Below the pieces are notes generated by a model that was not told where the DNA came from, searched no databases, and saw nothing but the letters and a program-made list of their open reading frames with translations. Positions 45,601 to 57,600 of a stretch of DNA of 64,000 bases are shown in pieces. The DNA is from Branchinecta lynchi (Eukaryota; Arthropoda; Branchiopoda; Anostraca; Branchinectidae). The stretch spans positions 14,984,518 to 15,048,517 of the forward strand of contig JAKZAP010000022.1 in the NCBI GenBank assembly GCA_023053575.1. Direction: 5' to 3'. The translations under genes and the position numbers were made by a program. Within the stretch, counting starts at the first letter, position 1; each line of letters starts with the position of its first letter.

Positions 45601-48600
45601 ACTACCATACTACTACGCAGGCTACAAATTTTTCATCGGGAAGAGAGGGAACGTACCTTCAAAATATCCTTCGGTCAACAAGTTCAGTCCGTACAAGTTC
45701 ACCGCGTTCCACCCAAGAATGCGGGGTACAAATTCGCTGAAAATGATATGTTGCCACACTGCGACGTTGACTTTTCGGGAATTTTGGTACAGCCTCTCGT
45801 CGTCCCACTGGGGGTTCATTGCCTGAATTTGCCCAGCGATTCTGTTGTGTTCCCGCATAAACATGGTGTGGAAGATCGTCAGGCCGGGCTGCTCGCTGCT
45901 TCGGGCGTCACCTAACGAGAAGAAAATTAGATGTACTCCTTTGTAAACTATAGGGCGATTCTGGCGATCTCATGGATTCGCTTTCCGAAAAGCAAAGCGA
46001 GAATCCGCCAAGCGCTCAAAAAGTCGCTGAGCGTCTGTTGCACCTTTACAACTTCTCGCTGACTTGCCGAAATCACTTTCCACTCGCGAAGTGGATTCGC
46101 TTTCCAATTGCTGGCGGAAAATAGCGGAGCGCGAGAACAGCTTTGGAAAGCGAAGCGACTTTTAGCCGACGTCGCAAGAACAGCTGGCGCATAAGCCCGC
46201 GGAGCTTTTCAGACCGCCAGAATCGCCCTTATAGCTCGTGCTTCGAGACGGCTTCTTGGCGACAAGCCAGGAATCGGGCGTCCGCTTTGCTACCCACCCT
46301 CATGCAGAGCATCTGGCTGTGTCATGCTTTTTGCAATGTTTCTAATATATTCTTTCTTATTTTCTTTCTTGCTCAAAATTTGTGGAATCTTAGTAATGTT
46401 TGTTCTCCAAAATCTTGTCTCATCCTGACGATGGCCCAGGACAGACGGTGATGCATAAGCTGAAGAACAGAACATGATGGAAAAAGCCTAGGTTCGGATT
46501 GTATGTGATCCATACTCAAAGAATTCCGCCTCCCTACTTTAGCAGCCCGACGTCTTACTCTTTCTACTGGTTTCGGGAACAGTCTGCGTTCCCACTCATG
46601 TTTTGAGCACCTGTTTCCTACCCCATATTGCCCGCCAAAACCTCGACTACCTCGAGCTGTAGCACAAAAAGTTCCGGTTCTTAACCCTGTTTGTACAAGA
46701 ACCGATCGCTACAGAAAGAGCTTTGTACCATCTTTTGTTGAAGTTTTGAACAATTGATTAACTATTTCCCTTTAATGTTTTAATTGTCTAGGGTTTTTAT
46801 TCTGTTTGATCATTTTTTGACTATTGCTTTATTATGTACAACCGCCTTATTAAATGTTTTGTAATTATGATGTACCTGACGAAAACGACAAGTTCGGCAA
46901 TCCAATGCTGTGAAAGTCTCGTTTTACAATAAAGTATCAGTATCAGTATCAAACAAGACTAATTTTTTGACAAACGTTTACCATTGTAGTTCCTAAGCAT
47001 TCAAGCGTACACGCACCCAGAGGTACCATAAATCCGAAAGAAAGGTACATTCAATGAAAATTGATTATATAAATATCGGAGCAACGAAGTAACGTATTTT
47101 CATCGGGTCTTTAAACCTATATGAGTAAATAAGTCATCGGTAAGTAGACTGTCATATCTCAGTTCTGTTCGGTTAAACTTCAAGGAGTTACAAGGACTTA
47201 TAAGTACCTTATACCTTAATAAGTAGGCCGGTCCGCATGAGACAACACTTATCGCTAAGAACTTAGCCCCCCCCCCCTCCCGTTCTGAGGCAAGGAGACT
47301 AGCGTGACAGACGTAGAAACAGAAATGAGGAGGGGCTCACCTGCTTCAAAACAGAGTCCGTTAGCCGCTTTGCATTCAGCCATCCTACTCGTCTGGGGTA
47401 ACATCTCCCTCCCTCTAACGGGGCTCGTGGATGAGTTAAGTCGTCCCCCTACGAAGCTTCTGAGGCTTCGGGATTTGCAGAAAGTCTCTCCGTAGATTTG
47501 TGAGCCATCAAGGAATGCTGTGTTCTGGTTGACCTGATCTCGGGCACCTAGAATGCAAAAAGTTCTTAGTTAAAGTCCGTCCCGTGGGTTCACCAAAATG
47601 GAGAGTACTATAGTTGTCACCTTGATAGGTCAGATTGGGGAAAGAACAGAATATAATTAATACACAAAAATCCTGAGGGTCTTCAGAAAAAACACACTAA
47701 TCCTAACACTACACTGTAAAAAAAATCTTGCAGTATTTGCTACTGGGATTATTCTTGTCTTTATTGAGATAATATTATCCCTAATTCGAATTAATTTTAT
47801 CCCAGTAGAGATAAGATTAATCCCAGTAGCAAATACTGCACCCTTATTCGGAGAAACTTTTTACATTGTAGTAGCCCCATCTAGCTAGGAACCTTATTCT
47901 ATGATTCCCAAATGTTTCTTGCTTGACTGGGCAGGGAAGCTCTAAAGATAGACGAGGGCAGAATCACCAGTGGGAGAAGTTGCTGCATCGACTTCGAGAT
48001 ACACTGGCGAAGGGACAAGGCCTATTACGACCTGCTGCACCAACGTAGTCTGTGCTATCCAGTCACGAGTAATATGGGAGGAATAAGAAGGGGGGGGGGG
48101 GGGCCGGAAATCTTGTGACACGCTTAAGGTAGAGAAATCGGGAACTTGGCCAACAGGACTACCATGTGCGCCTATTTACAGATCCGGGCTAGACCCGAGC
48201 CCTGTGGTGGTGGGGGAGCTGCAAGGCAGGAGGGAGGTCCTGGAAAGGCAATTCGATTTGCTGAGTCTACCTCAGTCTCGATCAGCGTGGGGGGAGTTAG
48301 GACGGGGGCCGGGAAAACTTGTGACATGCTTCAGGTGGGGACATCAGGACAGAACTCCAATCTGCTGCACTTACCTAGTCGTTGCTGTCCTGCGAGCGAC
48401 CTTGTAAACGGGATACACTGCGGCTTTCCCTGAGTGTTGACCCTGGGGAAAAATGGGTCATTCGCCGGAACCGGAATAGGCCAGCACTCGGGGTGAACAT
48501 TCCTAGTTGAGTCGCAATCCCTACAGTTCAAAATGGCGTTTTGAACCCCTCTCGAAATCGGTGTCATGGTGATATCGTGGTCCAAGAACTGTCCAAACTG

Positions 48601-51600
48601 CATGAGGATCATGGTGTAGCGACGGTGCGGGCTGGAGAAATCCTGGTGCACGGTGATGGAAACGAGTCTCGGTGAAGGGAGAGGTCGGTTGGTGACACTC
48701 CTCCAGCGAGGCCGGGAAATTCCTGGAATACGATTAAGCTGAAAGAACCTATAATTATTAGAGGACAAGCAGCTTCACACCAAATCTATTACTTAATACA
48801 CTGTCCGGAGTTTCATAACAGATGCTTGGTTTCAACAGATAATGCGTAACAGATAACACTTCGGATGCTATCTGTTCTGTTTCAAAATGTTATGCATAAT
48901 AGGCGTTACCATCAGGAAGAACCGCAAAACCGCCAATAAGTATCTGCTGAGTTTTCCGACATCGTGACGATAAGGAATAAAGTCAGTAGATGTTTTTTGG
49001 CTGTTTTTTTTGCTCTTCCTATGTGTGTATGAATCTGACAGTGTAGTGATTAAAAGATTTATTACGCTGTAAGAACCTGCACTGGTTAAGACAACAATGA
49101 TTTTTATTTTTTGTCATTCCTGATGTGCCATACACAGTTTACGAGCGTTTGAACATGGTTTCAGGACCAAGGGCCAGGGGATACGAGTTCAAACTAAGCG
49201 CAAATCGCTTAAGAAAGATGTCTGGTGGTGGAAATCTGGAAATCAAAAACTAGAGGCGTGAATCAACGTCTGCTGCACGTCGCTACCAACCGGACGCTTC
49301 TTAACAATGCACCTAATTTTCGAGGATAAGGTCCAGGTTTATTTAAACAGAAATGTAAGAAAAACTATCGTGTGAACAAATAGATGAAGATGTCTTGCGT
49401 TTAGTGGGAGGAGCTGATCCCTTCTGGAACCTCCAGCGCCTTAAAAATTATGTTCTTTACATGTAATAGCTTGATATCGAACAACATTTTGGAAATTTCA
49501 AGAACCATGCTGATTTTTTGGAGAACTTTTACTTGCACCTGGTTTTGCTATTAATAATAATAATAATATAATTGAATAACAAGGCTTTCGTCTCTATAAA
49601 TTTCTCGGGACACTTTACACACTGAATTGAATTTCAGCCAGGTGGTAGTCGACACCTGCTTTGAGTTGGTTGATATTTTCCGCATTTACAACAATTTATG
49701 GAAAATTATTCCAATATTCTACTATTCGAGGTTATAAAACAAACGCGACCTGGAAAACTAACTACAGGGACCCCACGGCAACTTCCAGACTGGTACCGGT
49801 GACGTCCGCAAGCAACATATCTTTTTTGCTAGCAGTTACTCTTTAGGGTAATAATATATATATCATTATGTATATTTATAATTATAAAATAACTATATAT
49901 ATTATAAAATAACTTACCATCATCATATCCTGCGGGAAGCAGCCGGGTGAATGTCGTCAACTGCTTTCCAAAACTAGGATTGGCTAAATTATTGCACCAG
50001 CCGCTGAACGTTCTGAACGGAGTGGTATGGTCGCAGGGCAAGGTATCTTCATTTCCTCTACAAGGTTGTGGTGGGGAGGCGGGGCTAACAAAACGTCCAA
50101 CGTCTACGTTCGGCAAGCCTTGCGCCAATTGGCGTCCGCTGTTTGGGCGCCGCCCACTTGGCTGAAGCTGCTGTCCTAATTGGTTGAAGAATCCGGCTAC
50201 GTTGTTGAAGAGCTGGCGACGGGTGCGAGTAAACTCCGGGCTAGAAATAACTAATTGTTTTAGCTACGAATCCTCTTCGAGTCACAAGTTCAGCTTTTAC
50301 TCGCTAACCTGCTACATATTCCAAATTATGCCACAACCACACCCTAACGGATAAGTTTTAAGTATAGGATGCAGGTATTACCCTTTCTCCCTACTCTAGT
50401 GGATATGATGGCCCTAATCCCTCATTCCATTCTCCCCCTAGACCACCGTCTTCAATTATTTTTTTAATTTGTTTTTATTCTTTCATTTTCCTTATACTCC
50501 ACTTTCCAAAATGGCGGGTGAAAAATAAATTACTTACTTACAAACAGGCCCTTATCCAGGAATTTATTTCGGGGGGGGGGGAGGGTTGCCTGCGGATTGC
50601 ACAAAAAAGTACAAAAAAGACATAGACCGGAGGGAAAAGTCTATAATAATGAGTATTTTTGTATGTTTCGGGGTGGGTTTCAACCCCCTACCCCCCCCCC
50701 CTCCCTGGATACGGCCTTGCTTACAAACATAAAGGGAACCGAGTCTTCGAATGGGGAAGATATAGATGGGCGGGCGATACATACTTGTCCAAGTTTTGAA
50801 GAAACTGAAGTGAAGCATACTCAAGCAGCAGTGAGGTATTTGACATATAGATGGCAGCTGCGGAAGGTCGGCTGAAACCAAAAGCAGTACCCACTGGAGA
50901 CTTTGGATCAGCGCCAAGATCTGGTAAAGAAAAAACAAATTAGCACCTTCCGACTTTGGGAAAGTATCTATTTAACTTCGCCAATTGGTTTCCAGTAACG
51001 GATTGATAGATAAATGAGAAATCGCGTAATAAGAAAACCCCCAGTTTCACAAAATTCACTACGGTGGTGGCAGCGGAGAAGTCTCGCTTACGAATGCTAG
51101 TAACATTGAACAATGTCGCCTTACTTGCCTTACTCTTGATGACTATCTTCTAAGTGATTTATTTTCTTTTATGTAATAATTGTATATATTCAAGTATTTT
51201 ACTCAGTTATTCAAGTATTTAAATGTAATGGTCGACGTATTTAGTGCCATGTCGGCGCTACGAGTTGGATCAATAAACATATCTATCTATCTATATCTTC
51301 CCTGCCGATGCAGAATCTCCGGGTACCTGCGGAAGAAAGGAAGAAACGGTGTCAAAGCTGTGCTGACTTAGGTTGAGTCGTTGAGTTTGACTCGTTACGG
51401 ACACGTTTACTCCTTCTTCCTGAGAATCACTGGCGTATTTTGGACTTGGTCATATAGAGTATTGCTCTTATATTGTTCCTTTCATTATAGGAACGGTGGC
51501 GACATCCATCTTTTTATCGTCAGACTCGCTGAAAACTTTCGACTATTCACCTTCTTCCGCCGCTCTGTTCACTAATGGCCCCTTGACGACTACCGACGAT

Positions 51601-54600
51601 ATATGACGAATAAAGAATATATTTCTTATTGGTAAATGTTTCAAGCACAGAGCACAGGGGCAAAAAAAATTAATAATATATTAAATTCTAATGGACCATA
51701 CCGCGGTCGGATGCGGTTCGAACACGTAAACGCGCCTCTCCACTGCCTTCTAAGCGAGCATCGGATCACCCGTTCGCAACCACTCAGGTCACAGGATCCC
51801 GGATCCCCTTCGCTAAACCCCATTCTCAAGAATGACCGGATCCGGTAATGGGATCCTTGAACAGTGGGTCGGGGTGCACTTTATTCGCATACAAAGTTTC
51901 ATCATTTCGGCTGATCTAGCCGAACTACCAAAAGCTGAACAAAGGGAGGAAAAAGAGGACATACTGACAAGACATTATTTCTCATTTACTGATGAACGGT
52001 AGACAGTATTCACATTCTTAATCTAACTAACTATCACTGACAGACTCTAACTGACGTTTCTAACTAACGTTTCTAACTGACGTTTCTAACTGACGTTTCT
52101 AACTGACGTTTCTAACTGACTGAACATCTTTAACTCAACTCACTAGCCACTGGCAGTCACTGTAAAAAGTGCCCGTAAGGATTAAAGTTAACTGCAGAAT
52201 TTGCTACTGGGATTAATCTTATCTCTACTAAAACAAGATTAATCCAAATTAGAGCTAATATTGTCTTTTTAGAGACAAGATTAATCCCAGTAGCAAATAC
52301 TGCGAGATTTTTTTTACAGTGTTAGTCATACTTCTTAAATGGCAACTGCCGAAGCAAAGATACCAATGACGCATTCGGTTGCTACTTGCTCAGGGGCCAA
52401 CAACTCGCGACTAAGTCAACATTCGTCACAACCAAGATCGCCGTGAACTACCACAAAAAGTGAAAAACTGCTGATTATTAATGGGGCTGGTGACGAGGGC
52501 TGCGAATGAGTGGATTCTACATAAAGTGCTTGAAGTTAGAGAGCTTACTATTGTTGAAGAGCGCATCTTCGTCTGTGCGTCTTTGTTCGAGCTTTTTCAG
52601 TGCTGCCACCATCGACAGTTCAAGTAGGTCATCCGGCACTTGGAGGGCTGGGCTATCGCTTTCCCAAAGGCTCAACTCAATGTCCGGCATCAGGTTGCAA
52701 GCGACTGGTGAGTTCCTGCAGAAACAAAATTCTTCGTAAGCGGGAAGGGAGGCGTTCCTGTTGGATTCACCGTGTCACCAGTTGGTGGTGGGGACCGGGT
52801 GGTGATAGGAGAACACTAGAGACGGGCTCAAGACGCCTTCTTCAAGGACTTGGAATCGTCTTTCACGGAGCTGTCGGTCCGCCAGAGCTGTGGACTCGTC
52901 TCGAGACGCCTTTTTCAAGGACTCGGACTTGTCTTCGACTCGGATTTGCTGGACTCGCAGCAGTTCTGGAGAACACGCATACTTCCGTTCCTATGTGTGG
53001 CATGTAATGAACTATGGATGCCATTTTTAGAGCGTGTTCCACCCTTCTAACAATAGTAACTATTAGTTACTATTTTCTTTCCAACCTCACGAAAAGCTAT
53101 TACGCTGACCGTTCGAACCTTCTCGAAATAGTAACTATTTGTAACCATCTGCCTACCATGCACGGTAGCGTAGTAAGTGTGGTAACTACGCATCTCTGTA
53201 ACGCGATTGGTCGGATTCCCCCGTGGCATGATATTCTGCTTGTAAATCGAATGATCGTTCAGAATTGACAGCCCCCAGCCTTCTCAGGAATTTCCCATGC
53301 ATCGCACTTACGATGTGGTCATGTAGCCAAGAACCATCCATTACGCTTACAGCATATAAGCACTCACTGAAGGGTGGGGTAGGGGTTATCTATTCTTCCT
53401 AGGGCTGACCAAACCGTCCTGCTGTCTGTTTCAACTCTTACAGCAGTGAGTAAAAAAAAATTATTTTCAGAAAAAGGAGGGAGATAATGAAATGGTTCCA
53501 GGCTTCAGTTCTACTTAAAATTTAACTGAAATGCCAACTTATTTTGTGTCATTTAATTGAGTACACTGAATTATTTGGTGCAATGGGATTTGTTTTTATT
53601 TTCCACTATCTGCTCTAGTTATGACGTTCAGAATATCTGTGGCCGTCCCCACAGCGTAAATTCTACTCTGACGCGGGAAATTTTAAGCTCAACACAAACG
53701 CAGCTTTTCAGTGGGCAGTGGTGAGACCGGTGAAGATTGCGTAGTGCCTGAACAAAAAAAAATGATGAATCTTTCTCGCAAGGCATACAACAAACAAGCG
53801 CATACTCGTCCCACAAATCACACGGAAATTCCACTATTTGAAAAACGATTAATCGTGAATCGCGGAACAACGAAGTAACGCATTTTCAGCGGGTCTTCAA
53901 GCCAGTTTAAGTCAACAAGTGATGGGTAACTAGATTGTCCTATCCCAGCCCTTTTCGGGAAAACTTTAAATACTTACAAAAAGGCATCCTTTTCCTGGAA
54001 AGCCCTGGGTGGTACAGCCTGGATATTCTTAAAGTTGTTACAAATCAAACTGGCAAGAGTAAGCTTCCTAATCTCTTGCAGCTGAAGACGTGTGAAAGAG
54101 TTGGGCGGCACGTCGTTTTCGTACCAGTAGCGATCGGAGCGACGCAAGAGCGTGAATTGGTGGGCCAATAGGCAGCCAAAAGTTGGACCGACGACAGCGC
54201 CACGTAGCGGGATTTCAGCTAGACCGGCCGTAAAGAGGTCGATGTCGCTAACGTTCCTATAATGAATGGAACGATATAAGAACAATCGCGAGTAAGGTGG
54301 CAATGTCACTAAGGGAAACTTCTCCGCTGCCACCACTTTAGTAACTTTTTGTGGTACACACTTTAAAGAAGAACTACGTGATGAAAAATTTATCTCAAAT
54401 AGTAGTATGAAGTAGTACGAAAAAGTAGCATGTAATACTAACGATGCTACTACATGCTTCTACTTCAAGGCTACCGTGTTACTGCATACTACTATATGCT
54501 ACTATAAGCAAGACTGGATGCTACTATGGCAAGACAGGATGCTACTGGATACTACTACATAAGATTGGACCAGTCTGAGGAACATTAAATGATAGTATTC

Positions 54601-57600
54601 TTTGCTATTACATAGTATTACATGCAACGTTTTCGTAGTACTACCATACTACTACGCAGGCTACAAATTTTTCATCGGGTAAAACCTGATGCTACTCCCT
54701 TTTTTTCTTACCCAACAAAAGGCGTCCAGTCCGCCGATTTTCGATTTTCCTTTGACAGCTGTCCTCATGCTTTTGCTCTCTATCCAAACCTATTCTTCTT
54801 TTCACAATTAATTTCCGCCTCTCGCGTCCTTTTTTATTTTCGACTTTCCTTTGACAGTTGTCTTCGTGTTTTTGCTTCTCTAACCATCCTTGATCGCTTT
54901 TTCACAGTTAAGTTCCACCTCTCGCGTCGTTTTTGATGGTACGGATTGTACAAGTCAATCAAAGACAACATTCGCTGGCAACGTTAGCCAATGCGCCTAA
55001 AAGCTAGTGTGCTTTCGCAATTGAGATAATGCGGAGTTAGCGCTTAGGAGCTGATATCGGTTTTGGTTTTCCCAAAGATAAAAAACTCGTCCCTGTTGTT
55101 TCCAGCCTTGCTCAGCCCACTTGGTTTTAATGAGAAACTTGCATTGCTGGCATTTTGACCAATCAGCTCCTCAGACGCCATACGCGGGAGCCTTATCTGG
55201 TCCGAAACACGACTAACACGGAAAATGCAGAAATCTATCTAGCGGACGATAGTGAAGACAGACATTATGAGCGTGTTTCACCCTGCTAACAATAGTAACT
55301 ATTAGTTACTATTTTCGTTCCAACCTCCTGAAAAGTTACTACGCTGACCGTTCCAACCTTATAAAAATAGTAACTATCTGCTTACCACGCTCGGGAGCGT
55401 TGTAAACGTGGTAACTACGACTCTACGTCATGCGTTTGGCCGGTTTAGCCCGTGGCACGATCTTTTGGTGAAAAATAGAAAAATGCGTTCCAGCCTTGAC
55501 GCCAAAAAGCCAAAATTCGTGACATCAAGCGAAGTAACTATGGTAAATAGGGGGGAATACGCTGTATATAGGAAGTCCGGAAAGGCGGCAGAGTTAATGA
55601 TACCAAAAGATTGGTAGATGGCGATGCGCCTCGTACGGCCTTGCAAACCATCTATCAAGTTTAGCTTTAAATTGTGCCGGACAAATTTTCTTTTATGTAA
55701 TAATTGTATATATTCAAGTATTTTACTCAGTTATTCAAGTATTTAAATGTAAAGGTCGACGTATTTAGTGCCATGTCGGCGCTACAAGTTGGATCAATAA
55801 ACATATCTATCTATCTATCTATCTATGAGTAATTTAGGTCCTACGGGTCATTTAAGAACTTACTGGTAAACCGTCTTCAGAAGTTGCACATTTGACAGTG
55901 GCATAATATCTCCGAGGTCATCGAACGAACTCGGCACTCTCAGGCCGCAAAACTTCCTCCACGACGTAAAGCCTGGTAAACCAAGGTCGCGCCCTCTGGT
56001 GATAATATCCGCTACTATGTCTTTGCCATGCATAATCCTTACTCCAGGGGTTACAGAAAGTCCTATGCGGTTTGCCATAGAGCTTACGAGACCTAGAATG
56101 ATCTCTTCGACCTGGTCGGAGGTCATGGCGTTGGGCATTTCGGCGACGGGCATGGATTGCTTCTTTTCTCCTTTCTATAAAATAAAGATAACAAATATTC
56201 AAAGTGGCTAGTAGATAGATCAGTGTATTTCAAAAGCAAAAAAACAAAATCAAAAATACAACTTAACAATCTTCTTAATTCTAAGCATTTGTCTATGTAC
56301 ACGCCCACTCGAGTAATAACGGTTGGGTTAGTATTACTCAAAATTTCCGGAAGTGACAAAATTACACCCTCTAGATAAATTTTCCTTAAATCAGAAAGCT
56401 TCGGGCATCTAGGGAGGAAATAGTCCAAATTTCCTTCCTCCTTCTCACAAAGTAGGCAAGCATACATCCGATCAGGAACCCCACTACCCCTCTCAAAAAT
56501 CTTCTGCCTGCTATGAATTGGAAGGTTAGTTGGGTCCAACGACATAAAACTTTCCCGGGTATATAATCTCAAAGTAACATGGCCTTGACACTAGCCTACT
56601 TTACCTTCAAAACTAGCGTCAGGGTTCTTCGCTCTCTGTGTTTCTGTACGAATCTTATTCTCCGAATTCAAGTTCAAAATGTATGTACGGATCAGTACAG
56701 AATTGTAAATTCTGCTATACAGCATATGACTCCTAACACATTTTGAATAGCACGTTTAAACTTCTGTTCGTGACTAAAATCATAAGAAAATACTCATTTC
56801 CTAAAAGCTTCCGTTACTGCACTTTTAAAGAATTTAGTTTTTTCAGGGCAAGGACACAATTAAGTTAAAAAGATTGCGTGCATTCGAAAGATCAGTAATT
56901 TTCAATAGCCTTCTTTTCTTTTTGTAACTGTCCGTTGGACAGTTTTCCTTACAAAACTGTGCGTTGACAATTCTTATTGTCTAAGGTCCCGGTATGCATC
57001 TTTCCGAATGTATTGTCGACCCTGACTTAGTTAGAAATATTGAAAAAGAACGAACGAGAAGAGTGAGTTCGCACCGTTTCAATGCCGTATTGATTTTTAT
57101 TCACGCGACACCCGGCGAATAATTTCCGCGTTTAGTTTCGTGCTCACAGAACGCTGATATATATTCGTCTAAGCAAACTGAGCGTCGCTAGTGGAATTTT
57201 TTTTCTCGCCGCGCCATTTCAATCAATCAATCAATTTAATCCGTGATATTACAATCACATATTCAAAATTAAACTAACACAGGACTGTTCTTTACTAAAT
57301 ATATACAATAATTTGATCCATTCGGTGGATCGGGGCAATAGTAAAGTCGACGGAAAAGCGGTAGAAATGGCCAGAACGGCATTCGGAAACTTTTCGGTAA
57401 CTTCTGACCTTGCAACAAAACTATCTATCGCTTACGGTCTCATAACATCAAAAGATTCAATTTAGTTTTCTAAAAGCATTTGACTAGCAGAGTAACGCCA
57501 ATTGTATGAAAGGAGATGACGGAATGCATTGTTAAAACAAACTTTGCGTTTTCATTTCAACTCCAAGTCGAAATTTTTCGCGTCACGGAAAATATTTGCG

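Noticed and set aside
48739..48744. TTTCAG as acceptor for the distal-His exon
   Set aside because: With the phase-1 donor at 49917 it creates an immediate TAA stop; the inner AG at 48723-48724 keeps frame and the family sequence.
50564..50938. 124-codon minus-strand frame over peroxidase exon 50920-50785
   Set aside because: Splice phases from both neighbours select a different frame (LGADPKSPVG...); this one is a shadow.
52506..53007. Two + strand frames overlapping 52549-52715
   Set aside because: The minus strand there holds a phase-compatible peroxidase exon with family motifs; the + frames have none.
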